From positions 1-64,000 of the forward strand of contig NZ_JABXKH010000163.1 in the NCBI RefSeq assembly GCF_017115105.1: DNA of 64,000 bases, in the 5' to 3' direction. Origin of the DNA: Nostoc sp. NMS2. GTDB taxonomy: Bacteria; Cyanobacteriota; Cyanobacteriia; Cyanobacteriales; Nostocaceae. Both the position numbers and the translations under genes were made by a program. The stretch's first letter is position 1, and each line of letters opens with the position of its first letter. A model generated the notes under the pieces. The model was not told the DNA's origin and did no database searches. It saw only the letters and a program-made list of their open reading frames with translations. This document shows, piece by piece, positions 36,309 through 45,823 of this stretch.

Positions 36309-37247
36309 ATGCGAGAACTTTACCCAGCGATCGAGCCTTACCTAGAAGGTAGTTTAAAGGTTTCCGACCTACATACCATTCATTTTGAAGAGTCAGGAAA
36401 CCCCCAGGGTCAACCCATCGTTTTGCTGCATGGCGGCCCTGGTGGTGGATGTCCACCTTTTTATCGGCAATATTTCCACCCAGAAAAATGGCGGATAGTG
36501 ATGTTTGACCAGCGTGGTTGTGGTCAAAGTACGCCCCATGCTGAATTACGAGAAAACACCACTTGGGATTTAGTCAGTGATCTCGAAAAACTGCGCCAAC
36601 ATTTAGGTATAGAAAAGTGGGCGGTTTTCGGTGGTAGTTGGGGTAGCACTTTATCATTAGCCTACAGCCAAACCCATCCTTCTCGCTGCACGGCATTAAT
36701 TCTCCGTGGTATTTTTATGCTGAGGCAAAAAGAGTTGCGATGGTTTTACCAAGAGGGTGCTAGCTATATTTTTCCTGATGCTTGGGAAGCTTATGTCGAA
36801 CCAATTGCGATCGCAGAACGTGATGATATGATCGCAGCATATTACAAACAGTTGACCAGTCCAGATTTAGAAATTCAATTAGCAGCAGCGCGTGCTTGGT
36901 CAATTTGGGAAGCTAGTACAAGTAGACTTTTTTTAGACCCAGAACTCATGCAAAAGTTTGGCGAGAGCGAATTTGCTTCAGCTTTCGCACGTATTGAATG
37001 CCATTACTTTATGAATAAGGGATTTTTGGAAACAGAAGATCAATTACTCTTAAATGTAGACCGCATCCGCCATATTCCGGCTGTAATTGTTCAGGGACGC
37101 TATGATGTAGTCTGCCCAATGATATCAGCTTGGGAATTACATCGCGCTTGGCCAGAAGCCGAATTTATAGTAGTTCCTGATGCCGGACATTCGATGAGTG
37201 AACCAGGAATTTGCAGTGCTTTGATTGAAGCAACAGATAATATTTAA
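36309..37247 (+). CDS. pip: Prolyl iminopeptidase
   Basis: 312 residues, an alpha/beta hydrolase of peptidase family S33. It removes N-terminal proline from peptides. Motifs: oxyanion-hole HGGPGGGCPPFYRQYF near residue 42, DQRGCGQSTPHA, nucleophile elbow FGGSWGSTLSLAYSQ (Ser near 110), acid GRYDVVCPM and catalytic His in DAGHSMSEP near the C terminus. All three catalytic residues are present. The upstream 160 bp hold a copy of the TTCGACTTCGCTCAAGGCAAG dispersed repeat (cut), so its promoter is unclear. Confidence 0.95.
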   Translation: MRELYPAIEPYLEGSLKVSDLHTIHFEESGNPQGQPIVLLHGGPGGGCPPFYRQYFHPEKWRIVMFDQRGCGQSTPHAELRENTTWDLVSDLEKLRQHLGIEKWAVFGGSWGSTLSLAYSQTHPSRCTALILRGIFMLRQKELRWFYQEGASYIFPDAWEAYVEPIAIAERDDMIAAYYKQLTSPDLEIQLAAARAWSIWEASTSRLFLDPELMQKFGESEFASAFARIECHYFMNKGFLETEDQLLLNVDRIRHIPAVIVQGRYDVVCPMISAWELHRAWPEAEFIVVPDAGHSMSEPGICSALIEATDNI

Positions 37248-37398
37248 TGCGGTTGAATACCTAGCTTATGGAACGGAGAAGTTCGCCAAAAAAGGGAATG
37301 TTAAGACCAAACCCACAACAAAGCAATCCCTAGTGAAAAGGGAAACTAACACTGTATGTAAAGCATCAGTGTAAGTAATTCACTACAAAAAAAGAGAT

Positions 37399-38031
37399 AT
37401 GCGAATTCTAATTGTGGAAAGCAGTATGTTGTTGCTCCTGACTGCGGTGACAACAGGCTGTGTCAGTTCTCCCTCTGTTACAAAACAGCCACAAGCCTTA
37501 CCAGCAATCACTGAACAGCCTATAAAGGCAACTGTGTTGACCTCAACACCTACACCGGCTGAAAAAACTACAAACAGTTCTACCCCTGAACCCACTATTG
37601 CTACGAATCCGACGCGCTGTGAAACTAGCCAATTGTCAGTGCGCCGAGTCTCCGAAGATGCTGGCGTTGGGAATATTGCTCTCACCTACGCCTTCACTAA
37701 TAACGCCTCATCCCCTTGCACCCTCAACGGTTATCCGGGATTGGCACTACTAGATGCAAAAGGTCAGCCGTTGGAAAGGGTTAAAGTTATCCGCTCCAAA
37801 GACACTTACTTTTCGAGTCAGCAACCTCGACAACAAGTAACTCTAGCTCCTGGAAAACAAGCCTCATTTCAAGTAGCATACAATCACATCAGTTCGCCCC
37901 AGGAAAACTGCCCAATTTCTAATAAGATTGAAATTACGCCTCCGAATGCTTACCAGCACCTTACCGTCACAGAAGAAATCAAACCTTGTACAGGCAAAGT
38001 CAGAGTTACCCCAGTCCGAGCAGTCTTGTAA
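37399..38031 (+). CDS. DUF4232-domain lipoprotein
   Basis: 210 residues. Lipoprotein leader MRILIVESSMLLLLTAVTTGC (lipid-anchored Cys at 21). A Thr/Pro-rich linker follows (about 25-70), then a DUF4232 beta-sandwich (about 72-205) with four cysteines, e.g. RCETSQLSVRR and SSPCTLNGYPGLALLDAKG, and QENCPISNKIEITPP. DUF4232 proteins are extracytoplasmic and uncharacterised. RBS-like AAAGAGAT precedes the ATG. Spaced 98 bp from the GH25 lysozyme gene on the same strand. Confidence 0.85.
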   Translation: MRILIVESSMLLLLTAVTTGCVSSPSVTKQPQALPAITEQPIKATVLTSTPTPAEKTTNSSTPEPTIATNPTRCETSQLSVRRVSEDAGVGNIALTYAFTNNASSPCTLNGYPGLALLDAKGQPLERVKVIRSKDTYFSSQQPRQQVTLAPGKQASFQVAYNHISSPQENCPISNKIEITPPNAYQHLTVTEEIKPCTGKVRVTPVRAVL

Positions 38032-38128
38032 ATTTATGTAATTTACTAAAAAATCTAAAAATAGCATAAATTTGATTAGAGCCTCTGATAAGTTCAGTAT
38101 TGTACTGTTCAAAAAGGTTAAGGATTTT

Positions 38129-38920
38129 ATGCTAGGAATTGATGTTGCCGATCAAGACGGCAGAGTAGATTGGACGGCTGTAAAAAACTCTGGTAAAACC
38201 TTTGCGTTTGTCAAAGCTACAGAAGGAGTTAGCATTAAAGACTCTGCTTTTGCTCATCACTGGCAGACCATGAAAACAGTTGGTATTATTCGGGGTGCTT
38301 ATCATTTCTTTCATCCCCATACATCTGACCCGGTTCAGCAAGCGCAGGAATTCTTAAAAACGCTGGGGAAATTAGAACCAGGAGACTTACCACCAGTTCT
38401 GGATGTAGAGGTAACTGACAAAGTAAATAGCCAAGCTGTAATTAGTGCAGCTAAACTGTGGTTAGCAGAGGTAGAAAAAGCCCTTTTACAACAAACGAAA
38501 AAACCAATTAAACCAATTATTTATACCTTCCCCAGTTTCTGGACAGAACTTGGCAATCCATCTGATTTTGCGAGTTATCCGTTATGGATTGCCCACTACG
38601 GAACCCAGAACCCAAGTATTCCTGGCGCTTGGCAGGGGCAATACCTAATCCATCAATATGAAGGTGATATCTCTGGTGTAGCTGGTGTTAGTGGTCGAGC
38701 CGATTTGAATAGATTTAATGGATTACAGCTAGGAGATTCTGGGCTAAGGGTCAAACAATTACAACAGCAATTAAAAGATATTGGATTATATACTGATGCC
38801 ATTGACGGGAAGTTTTCTGAGTCAGTTAAGGATGCAATTGTTAGTTTTCAAACATCTAAAAAATTGCAAGCTGATGGAATTGTCGGTTTAAAAACTTGGG
38901 TAGCTTTACTGTGGATTTAG
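38129..38920 (+). CDS. GH25 lysozyme with C-terminal peptidoglycan-binding domain
   Basis: 263 residues from ATG 38129, chosen because AAGGA sits 5 nt upstream and the GH25 domain begins at once (LGIDVADQDGRVDW). Catalytic motif DxExT is seen as PPVLDVEVTD near residue 92 (Asp and Glu present), and the first active-site Asp is in GIDVAD. Residues about 200-263 are a PG_binding_1 repeat (LQLGDSGLRVKQLQQQLKDIGLY ... VKDAIVSFQTSKKLQADGIVG). No signal peptide is visible, so it may be intracellular, or exported or released otherwise. Muramidase activity is inferred from the family. Confidence 0.92.
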   Translation: MLGIDVADQDGRVDWTAVKNSGKTFAFVKATEGVSIKDSAFAHHWQTMKTVGIIRGAYHFFHPHTSDPVQQAQEFLKTLGKLEPGDLPPVLDVEVTDKVNSQAVISAAKLWLAEVEKALLQQTKKPIKPIIYTFPSFWTELGNPSDFASYPLWIAHYGTQNPSIPGAWQGQYLIHQYEGDISGVAGVSGRADLNRFNGLQLGDSGLRVKQLQQQLKDIGLYTDAIDGKFSESVKDAIVSFQTSKKLQADGIVGLKTWVALLWI

Positions 38921-39328
38921 AATGGATAAGTCTACTCAATAAATAGACCCATACTCACCATCAAATTGATGTAAACATTTTGTGATGTCTTACGTCTAAT
39001 ATTTACTTATTTTGATTACCCAGTGCAGTTGTTTTAAATATTAGCTACTTATTGAAATTCCCTCATGTTGCTTCGAGGGCTTTTCAATAAGTAGTTAGGC
39101 GTAAATAAATTAAAGTTTGTAGTGAGTTAGCGCGGTCTTCTCACATTGGGAGAGGCTAGCGCCTGCCGTAGGATGCCCGAAGGGCTGTAGGGAGTTTCCA
39201 CTATGAGCGACTAACCAACGCGGAGGGTAAGGACTTTTTTCCTAGTAAAACTTGCTATAAATGATGAATCGCTCACTACGAAGCAGTCCAATTTAATTTT
39301 TTTAATTATACTTATATCCTGTCTGTTT
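38921..39328. other. Intergenic region with a long hairpin and dispersed repeats
   Basis: Between convergent lysozyme and NUDIX genes. Holds the hairpin at 39045-39094 and, at about 39128-39225, a G+C-richer interspersed repeat (GAGAGGCTAGCGCCTGCC and GCGACTAACCAACGCGG). No gene is supported. Confidence 0.6.
39045..39094. repeat. Long imperfect hairpin
   Basis: CTACTTATTGAAA (39045-39057) faces TTTCAATAAGTAG near 39082-39094, and the stem continues as CCCTC/GAGGG around a loop of ATGTTGCTTC. About 18 of 20 stem positions pair. It lies 125 nt after the lysozyme stop codon. It could terminate that transcript, but it lacks a U-run; more probably it is a small palindromic repeat. Confidence 0.6.
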
Positions 39329-39778
39329 CTATATATTACTAGTATCTTGAAATGCACAAAAGTGAGATTTAACCTGGAAAAAACCTTTAAGAATTCGTTT
39401 GAGTGAATTAAACTTAACCCACCTAATAGCTGTAGTCACTTCTACCCACTGCCGTTTTCTTTTACTTGCTTCTGGATAATCTTCACTCAGCATCTCAACT
39501 GGTAATAAATACATCTTGACACGATAACTTCTGCCTCCTTTGCGGTACTTGTAAGTGCCCAGTTCATTGATGTCTACCTGCCCAATCACCCCTGCTTCTT
39601 CCCAAGCTTCTTTGGCTGCTGAAGCAGGCGGACTCATGCCATTAGGAATATCTCCTTTTGGAATCACCCAGTGTTGAAAGTTACGGGTCGTGATTAGCAA
39701 GATTTCAACTTTGCCATTGTTTACTCTATAAGGAATCACCCCAGACTGTTTAAGTACTTTGCTAACTTTTCTACTCAT
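39329..39778 (-). CDS. NUDIX hydrolase
   Basis: 149 residues. N terminus SKVLKQSGVIPYRVNNGKVEILLITTR and WVIPKGDI are typical. The NUDIX box is GDIPNGMSPPASAAKEAWEEAG: Lys replaces the usual Arg and the first Glu position is Met, which is common in the diphosphoinositol-phosphatase-like bacterial subgroup; the metal-binding EEAG part is intact. The substrate cannot be predicted. The last 30 residues (LKRILKGFFQVKSHF) are outside the domain. Confidence 0.9.
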   Translation of the reverse strand: MSRKVSKVLKQSGVIPYRVNNGKVEILLITTRNFQHWVIPKGDIPNGMSPPASAAKEAWEEAGVIGQVDINELGTYKYRKGGRSYRVKMYLLPVEMLSEDYPEASKRKRQWVEVTTAIRWVKFNSLKRILKGFFQVKSHFCAFQDTSNI

Positions 39779-40346
39779 GTAATTTGCATCCTGTACGGTT
39801 TAGCTTTTTTGTATAATGTTTATTTCAAAAAGTCTAACGCTGATACCGGATAAGTTTTGGTTAAATTTAGATTATAAAAAGGTTAAAAAATTTTTATAAC
39901 CAATAAAAGTTAATTATTGAAAGTTTTTATTCCCGCCATATCATTTCCATGCAAAACTTGGAAATATCGAAAAAGTAAGTAAATGGGCAAGAATAAATCC
40001 AACTATGTTACGCAATATAAAGTTAACTAAATTGGCTCTTAGTAAGTCTCTCTATCCCTAAATACAAAAACCATATATGAGTGTCAATACTTTTCGGTTA
40101 AGGCAAGAGACGTGATGAATCGCTGTCTCTACAATAATCAGTCTTTCGTCTTGACGGCGATTTATCACGTCTTTGCGATCTAAAATTTTCATCAAAAAAC
40201 CTTAACCGAACTGTATTGATATCTGTGGTTTTAATATAAAGTCAACTCACTTAAAAAGTGTACTCCCGATGGCTGATTGACAAATGTAGCACTATTAAAA
40301 ACATCAAATTTTCTGGCATTAAGCCAGAAGATAGCCAGCAATGTAA
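39779..40346. other. Intergenic region with an inverted-repeat element
   Basis: Gap between two minus-strand genes. The part 39790-40080 is A+T-rich and featureless to me. The element at 40084-40219 occupies the centre; the rest up to 40346 holds nothing recognisable. Confidence 0.55.
40084..40219. mobile_element. MITE-like element with 20-bp terminal inverted repeats
   Basis: Left end TCAATACTTTTCGGTTAAGG (40084-40103) and the complement of the right end TCAATACAGTTCGGTTAAGG (40200-40219) agree at 18 of 20 positions. The interior is a second palindrome (GAGACGTGATGAATCGC against GCGATTTATCACGTC). A related partial copy ends at about 23130. No obvious target duplication and no coding capacity. 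Confidence 0.65.
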
Positions 40347-41318
40347 TTAACTTGACTTTTTAAAATTTTGGTAGATATATAGCGAAGATATTGTATTTAA
40401 ATCTAATTCTTTATGCTCATCTTCATTTTCATGAGTATTTTTAAATAATACTGTAAACGCACCAGCGCCTAATCTATCTTGAGGAAACATCCGATAACAA
40501 GGCATTGTAGTTAAATGCGACTGATATTTAGTTAAATTACTAATTTCCATCGCTTGAAACTGGGGAAATCGTTCCAAAAACCATTCGCAAACTTGCTCAT
40601 TTTCTTCGGGTGAATATGTACAAGTCATATAAGCTAAATAGCCTTGTGGTGAAACAAGTTTAGCAGAGTTAGCTATAATTCGCTTTTGCCGATTTGCACT
40701 CTTATTAATAGCAGTTGGATGAAAACATCCGGGTGCTTTTTCACCTTTAGCAAGTAAAGATTGCCCAGTACAAGGAGCATCTACTATTACTAGGTTGCTT
40801 GAGTAGGGAAACATTTCGGCAAATATACTCGAATCTCTATTAACTACTGCACTAGGGCTAATCTGGCAACGCTTCAAATTAGAAATTAGCATCCCTAGAC
40901 GTTTGCCAATTACTTCATTACTGATAAGTAATTCAGGTTGTAAAGCTTTCCAAGCGAAAATACTTTTACCTCCTGGTGCGGCACACATATCAAAAACTAA
41001 ACGCACTGACTGAGGAATTGCTAACAAAGTAGTAGCTGCAAATACTGAGGAGAAATCTAAACAATAGAAATATCCTTGTTGATGCAAGGGATGCTGGCCG
41101 GGTTTTTCTCCCAAGCATAAACGGTCTATAAATTGTGGTTGCCAATAGGTTGGTGTTTTTACTGCTAAAGGCGAAATCTCTAGTTTTTCTTGACACCAAA
41201 GAATACTGGGTGAAAAAGGCTGAGGATTCATTAAAGCCTCTATAAATTTTTCTTGATCATCTAGATTAGCGAACAAACGCCGTGAGACTTTAAGTAATAA
41301 ATTAGAAGGTTTTTCCAT
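40347..41318 (-). CDS. RNA (cytosine-5-)-methyltransferase, NOL1/NOP2/Sun (RsmB/RsmF-like)
   Basis: 323 residues. SAM-dependent Rossmann methyltransferase acting on rRNA or tRNA cytosines. Motif I VFDMCAAPGGKSIFAWKAL (near residue 110), motif IV VDAPCTGQSLLAKGE (near 180; one catalytic Cys) and motif VI TCTYSPEENEQVCEWFL (near 235; second Cys) are all intact. It lacks the N-terminal NusB-like domain of RsmB, so the target RNA is uncertain. The C-terminal tail (HENEDEHKELDLNTISS) is variable. ATG start. Confidence 0.92.
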   Translation of the reverse strand: MEKPSNLLLKVSRRLFANLDDQEKFIEALMNPQPFSPSILWCQEKLEISPLAVKTPTYWQPQFIDRLCLGEKPGQHPLHQQGYFYCLDFSSVFAATTLLAIPQSVRLVFDMCAAPGGKSIFAWKALQPELLISNEVIGKRLGMLISNLKRCQISPSAVVNRDSSIFAEMFPYSSNLVIVDAPCTGQSLLAKGEKAPGCFHPTAINKSANRQKRIIANSAKLVSPQGYLAYMTCTYSPEENEQVCEWFLERFPQFQAMEISNLTKYQSHLTTMPCYRMFPQDRLGAGAFTVLFKNTHENEDEHKELDLNTISSLYIYQNFKKSS

Positions 41319-41406
41319 CTGGATATATAAATAATAAAAATTTTCAGAAATCAGACTAGAGATGCAATTGTGTGGAAATCAATATGAAAAATGATCCTTA
41401 TTAATT

Positions 41407-41467
41407 AATTACGAATTACGAATTACGAATTACGAATTACGAATTACGAATTACGAATTACGAATTA
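41407..41467. repeat. Heptanucleotide tandem repeat (AATTACG)8
   Basis: Eight perfect AATTACG units plus a partial one, about 130 bp upstream of the DUF2157 gene. The complement of this heptamer is the TAATTCG unit repeated at 48355-48389, so the two arrays are the same STRR family on opposite strands. Confidence 0.92.
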
Positions 41468-41599
41468 GGTTGTATCAAAATCCAAATCAAACTGTTACAC
41501 AAGAACAATGTAATCAAGCCTTTTGGCTTCATACTCAAAATATAATGACCGCCATTCAGAACGCAATGGCCAAGCTACCCCACTGCACCGGAGAAGGTC

Positions 41600-43018
41600 A
41601 TGTTCTTAGATAGTTTTCCGCAAAAGTTACGCAAAGAAGCACAATTATGGAGGGATGAAGGATTAATTAGTTCTTCGCTGTATGAGCAAATAGCAGAACG
41701 TTATCAATTTAAAAACCTGGAAGCTGCTGTACGCGATCGCAATAAAGCAATAGCGATCGCTATAGGCAGCATCCTTTTATGCTTAGGCATAATTACCTTT
41801 GTATCAGGAAACTGGCAAGGAGGATCGCGAGAAGTCAAATTTATTCTGATGATGAGTTTGTTTTTTGCGATCGCGATCATCGGTTTTTACACCTGGATAA
41901 CACCTGAAGGGAAGAAGCCGCAAAAAAGTAAACGCTTACTGGGAGAAGGTTTGCTCATTTTAAGCGCCTTCATTTTCGGCGCAAATTTACTGCTGATGGC
42001 CCAAATGTTCAATATCGCCGGTTCAACTTCCCAACTTTTTCTCGCCTGGGGGTTGGGTGTTGTAGTGATGGCCTTCGGTTTGTGCATAAATTCTTTAGGA
42101 ATTTTGTCAATTATCCTCGTGGAAATCGGGTATTGGACGGGATTAGAAGACTTATGGTACGCTTCAGGTGAGTTAACTTGGTCGCGGTTAGTGGTGCAGC
42201 ATTTGCCTTTATTGGCATGGCTAGTGTTTGTCCCCTTAGCCTACTTCTGCCGATCGCGTTGGATTTTTGGTCTAGCAGCCTTTGTTTTCGCTAGTTCCTT
42301 ACAAGCTAACCTTAATCCTCTGCCACTGCTGAATTATGCTGATATAGCGCCTTGGGTGGCATCTTTTGCTTTTGTACTCCCACCTGCATTATTCTGGAGT
42401 TATGACGATCTGCTGTTTCCAACCATAAATTACAGGTTGTTTCAATCTCTGGCCCGTAATTTAGCTTTGGTAAGCTTTGGTGTTGTCTTTTACGTTCTGT
42501 CTTTTCGTTGGGTTTGGGAATCTTCAAATTATGGTTATAATCAGCCAACGAACTTGACAAACTTGTTCCAGTCTCTGCCGATCATCGATTTGGGGATTCT
42601 CAGTGGCTTGGCGGTCTTGCAATGGTTATTTCTACTGCGTCAAAGAAATAATCCTCCGCGCCGCGAAGTGATTTTCACAACTGCTGTTATTGGTACTTTT
42701 CTTGCCTTTATTGCCATAGTACCTTTTTGGCATCAAACTATCAGTCGGATTGATGAACTTGGTGTTTTTATTTTCAATGTACTTCTAGCAACATTAGCCT
42801 GGGGACTAATTCAAGAAGGATTGAAATTAAGCAACAGAAGTTCCTTTTGGGGCGGTATGCTGTTAGTGACACTGCAAATTATCAGTCGCGTGCAAGAGTA
42901 CGACACCGACTTACTTTTCAAGTCTCTAGTCTTTATCTTGTGCGGTTCCGCTTTAATTAGTGCTGGACTCTGGTTTGAACGCCGCCTACCTGGTGGTAGC
43001 TCTGCAAGTAAAAAGTAG
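41600..43018 (+). CDS. DUF2157 polytopic membrane protein
   Basis: 472 residues. The N-terminal 45 residues (LRKEAQLWRDEGLISSSLYEQIAERY) are the conserved DUF2157 soluble start, followed by a series of about 12 hydrophobic segments from residue 50 to 455. The family is of unknown function and is frequently paired with a GDYXXLXY-domain gene, which is indeed the next gene here (43167). Co-directional, 148 bp apart. ATG start with GGAGAAGG upstream. Confidence 0.88.
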   Translation: MFLDSFPQKLRKEAQLWRDEGLISSSLYEQIAERYQFKNLEAAVRDRNKAIAIAIGSILLCLGIITFVSGNWQGGSREVKFILMMSLFFAIAIIGFYTWITPEGKKPQKSKRLLGEGLLILSAFIFGANLLLMAQMFNIAGSTSQLFLAWGLGVVVMAFGLCINSLGILSIILVEIGYWTGLEDLWYASGELTWSRLVVQHLPLLAWLVFVPLAYFCRSRWIFGLAAFVFASSLQANLNPLPLLNYADIAPWVASFAFVLPPALFWSYDDLLFPTINYRLFQSLARNLALVSFGVVFYVLSFRWVWESSNYGYNQPTNLTNLFQSLPIIDLGILSGLAVLQWLFLLRQRNNPPRREVIFTTAVIGTFLAFIAIVPFWHQTISRIDELGVFIFNVLLATLAWGLIQEGLKLSNRSSFWGGMLLVTLQIISRVQEYDTDLLFKSLVFILCGSALISAGLWFERRLPGGSSASKK

Positions 43019-43166
43019 TGCAAATTCAGAATTCAGAATTCAGAATTCAGGAATCTCCTCCATCATCAAAATCTCTGTGCGTCAAAATTTTTAAAGTTTC
43101 TCTGCGTTAGTCCTAATCTCGTTACTTTTGACCTCCTCAATTCCTCTGCTTTTTAGGACTACGCTC

Positions 43167-43877
43167 ATGACTAATAGTTCTTCTGAATCTAAAAATAAAA
43201 CCTTGTCTCCCGAAGCCGAGTTCTCCAGTAAGGTGACTTTTCGGGATTACTTGATTGCTACTGAACAAAAATCGAATAAGCCCTTACCTTTTTGGCGGTT
43301 ACTAGCTCCCCTGGCGCTGCAAACAGGGTTAATTATGGCAGTTCCAGCCCAAGCCGTTTATACAGATGTGACAGGTAAAACGGTGATTTTGCAAACCGTA
43401 CCTGTAGACCCGAATAATGTATTAGATGGTAACACCTTAGCGCTAGATTACAACATATCCCGTCCCGCAAATTTGAGGAGATTACCTGGTTGGCAAACAT
43501 TAGTCAGCAAAGGTCGGGGAAGCGGCAGAAGATTGCCTGAAGGAACCAATATCTACGTGACTTTGCAAGAGCAACTATCCTATGGTAATGGTGTTCCTAG
43601 AGCTTGGAGACCGTTACGAGTAAGTAGCGATCGCCCAACATCTCTAAGAGCCAATCAGGTAGCCTTAAAAGGTGTTTATCAGGATGGTTCCGTTAACTAC
43701 GGTTTGGAAACCTATTACATTCCAGAAAACCAACGCCAGCAGATTGCCAACGATTTGCGAACCCAACGCGCCCGCAGAGGACAAGTACCCCCCATTGTGG
43801 TGAAGGCGAAAGTAGATCCACAGGGTAAGGCAGTTCCAGTTAGTATGTGGGTGCGCGATCGCAACTATCGCTTTTAA
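43167..43877 (+). CDS. GDYXXLXY-family protein
   Basis: 236 residues from ATG 43167, with AGGA 9 nt upstream; the TTG at 43128 is less likely. One membrane segment (FWRLLAPLALQTGLIMAVPAQA, about 57-78), then a periplasmic region with the family signature as GNTLALDYNISR (GDYxxLxY in most members) near residue 98. The family is partnered with DUF2157 proteins; its function is unknown. The C-terminal half is basic (QRQQIANDLRTQRARRGQVPP). Confidence 0.88.
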   Translation: MTNSSSESKNKTLSPEAEFSSKVTFRDYLIATEQKSNKPLPFWRLLAPLALQTGLIMAVPAQAVYTDVTGKTVILQTVPVDPNNVLDGNTLALDYNISRPANLRRLPGWQTLVSKGRGSGRRLPEGTNIYVTLQEQLSYGNGVPRAWRPLRVSSDRPTSLRANQVALKGVYQDGSVNYGLETYYIPENQRQQIANDLRTQRARRGQVPPIVVKAKVDPQGKAVPVSMWVRDRNYRF

Positions 43878-43985
43878 GCTCTTAGGCAAAGCGTGTAAAT
43901 ATGCAAGATTTGTCTCCAAAGTTCTGAGCGTCATCAGCCGACACTCAGAATTTTCTGTTTGTCATTAGACTTTTCCGAAAAAGAA

Positions 43986-44016
43986 TGTAGAGACGTAGCA
44001 ATGCTACGTCTCTACA
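43986..44016. terminator. Perfect 15-bp palindrome between convergent genes
   Basis: TGTAGAGACGTAGCA and its exact complement TGCTACGTCTCTACA are separated by one base. It lies between the convergent GDYXXLXY and universal-stress-protein genes and could act as a bidirectional terminator. It also resembles the core of the dispersed GTAGAGACG repeats, so it may simply be a repeat. Confidence 0.5.
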
Positions 44017-44062
44017 AGGTTTTGCATAAGGCATAATTAATTTCTGGAGACACTGACTACTA

Positions 44063-44488
44063 CTAAGGCACAATCAGCACTGGGCAAGGGGAAAGGTTAA
44101 TCACGCGAGTTGTCACACTATCATCCGCTCCCTCTTCAGTCAAGCCTAGCCCCCGGCAGCCCATGATAATTAAATCGGCCCCGATTTCATCCGCGACATC
44201 GCAAATAGTAAAAGCTGGTTTACCTTTCCTTTCCAGGATTTCGGATTGAATTCCTTGCCCGGAAAATAAAGATTGGGCATTTTCCAGCAGTTTAGCAACT
44301 ACTTCTGGTGACACCATCGGATCTGCACTAGGCGCATCTGTGGCATCTGGAGACGGTTCTTCTACCACAGACAGCAGCACCAAGCGACTGCTGTACTTTT
44401 TAACTACGTTGGTAACAACATCAGCAGCTTCCCGCGTTTCCCGACTTTGATCGATAGGAAATAGTACTGTCTTAAATATCTCTGTCAC
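44063..44488 (-). CDS. Universal stress protein (UspA family)
   Basis: 141 residues. Rossmann-like Usp fold: N-terminal strand KTVLFPIDQS with the conserved Asp, and the C-terminal ATP-binding motif MGCRGLGLTEEGADDSVTTRVINLSPCPVLIVP, an approximation of G-2x-G-9x-G(S/T); the second part lacks the exact GS and has DDSV, so ATP binding is uncertain. Divergent from pgk with 80 bp between them. Confidence 0.93.
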   Translation of the reverse strand: MTEIFKTVLFPIDQSRETREAADVVTNVVKKYSSRLVLLSVVEEPSPDATDAPSADPMVSPEVVAKLLENAQSLFSGQGIQSEILERKGKPAFTICDVADEIGADLIIMGCRGLGLTEEGADDSVTTRVINLSPCPVLIVP

Positions 44489-44568
44489 TTGGGTACCCCT
44501 GACTCCGGTAAAATCTTGATGGTTCTACTTTCAAAACAATAACAAAAAGGCAATCAGGAGAGTTTGGT

Positions 44569-45771
44569 GTGTCCAAAAAAAGTTTAGCAAGTTTATCTTC
44601 AGCTGATATATCTGGGAAACGTGCCTTAGTGCGGGTTGACTTTAATGTGCCTGTGGACGATCAAGGCAACATTACCGACGATACTCGCATTCGCGCCGCT
44701 CTACCAACCATCCAAGATTTAACGCAGAAGGGTGCTAAAGTCATTCTCGCAAGTCATTTTGGCCGTCCCAAGGGTGTGGATGACAAATTACGCCTAACTC
44801 CCGTTGCCAAGCGTCTCTCTGAGTTACTGGGGCAAGAAGTCATTAAAACTGATGATTCCATTGGCGATGAAGTTGCAGCGAAAGTTGCCGCTTTGCAAAA
44901 TGGCCAAGTGCTATTACTAGAAAATGTCCGTTTTTATCCAGAAGAAGAGAAAAACGACCCAGAATTTGCCAAAAAATTGGCAGCTAATGCTGATTTTTAT
45001 GTAAATGATGCTTTTGGTACTGCACACCGCGCCCATGCTTCTACTGAAGGTGTAACTAAATTCCTTAGCCCTTCTGTGGCTGGATATTTGGTTGAGAAGG
45101 AATTGCAATATCTGCAAAACGCTATTGAAAATCCCCAACGTCCTTTGGCGGCAATTATTGGCGGTTCCAAAGTTTCCAGCAAAATTGGCGTAATTGAAAC
45201 CCTGCTGGAGAAGTGCGACAAGCTGATTATTGGCGGTGGGATGATTTTCACCTTCTACAAAGCCCGTGGTTTGAATGTTGGTAAGTCGTTGGTAGAAGAA
45301 GACAAGCTAGAACTAGCGAAGTCTTTGGAAGCTAAGGCTAAAGAACGGGGTGTTGCTTTATTGCTGCCCACAGATGTAGTATTGGCAGATAACTTTGCCC
45401 CTGATGCCAATTCTCAAACCGTTAGCATTGAGAATATCCCCGATGGTTGGATGGGTTTGGATATTGGGCCAGACTCGGTGAAATTTTTCCAAGATGCCCT
45501 TGCAGATACCAAAACGGTAATTTGGAACGGGCCAATGGGTGTATTTGAGTTTGATAAGTTTGCGGTAGGTACGGAAGCGATCGCTCATACTCTCGCTGAA
45601 ATCGGTAAAACTGGTACAACCACCATCATTGGCGGCGGTGACTCAGTAGCGGCTGTGGAAAAGGTTGGTTTAGCAGACCAAATGAGCCACATTTCCACCG
45701 GCGGCGGCGCTAGCTTGGAGTTACTTGAAGGTAAGGTATTACCTGGAATTGCAGCTTTAGATGATGCTTAA
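44569..45771 (+). CDS. pgk: Phosphoglycerate kinase
   Basis: 400 residues, full length. It interconverts 3-phosphoglycerate and 1,3-bisphosphoglycerate, serving the Calvin cycle and glycolysis. Start is GTG at 44569, with CAGGAG 8 nt upstream. Seen: RVDFNVPVDDQGNITDDTRIRAALPT, ASHFGRPKG, LLENVRFYPEEEKNDPEFA, IGGSKVSSKIGVIE, and the nucleotide-binding GGGDSVAAVEK and STGGGASLELLEGK. Divergent from the universal stress gene; followed by a terminator hairpin. Confidence 0.98.
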   Translation: MSKKSLASLSSADISGKRALVRVDFNVPVDDQGNITDDTRIRAALPTIQDLTQKGAKVILASHFGRPKGVDDKLRLTPVAKRLSELLGQEVIKTDDSIGDEVAAKVAALQNGQVLLLENVRFYPEEEKNDPEFAKKLAANADFYVNDAFGTAHRAHASTEGVTKFLSPSVAGYLVEKELQYLQNAIENPQRPLAAIIGGSKVSSKIGVIETLLEKCDKLIIGGGMIFTFYKARGLNVGKSLVEEDKLELAKSLEAKAKERGVALLLPTDVVLADNFAPDANSQTVSIENIPDGWMGLDIGPDSVKFFQDALADTKTVIWNGPMGVFEFDKFAVGTEAIAHTLAEIGKTGTTTIIGGGDSVAAVEKVGLADQMSHISTGGGASLELLEGKVLPGIAALDDA

Positions 45772-45823
45772 GAAAATTAGCCCTTAAGCTATTGAAAAAA
45801 TCTGGTAGTTTTTGATAATTGTG

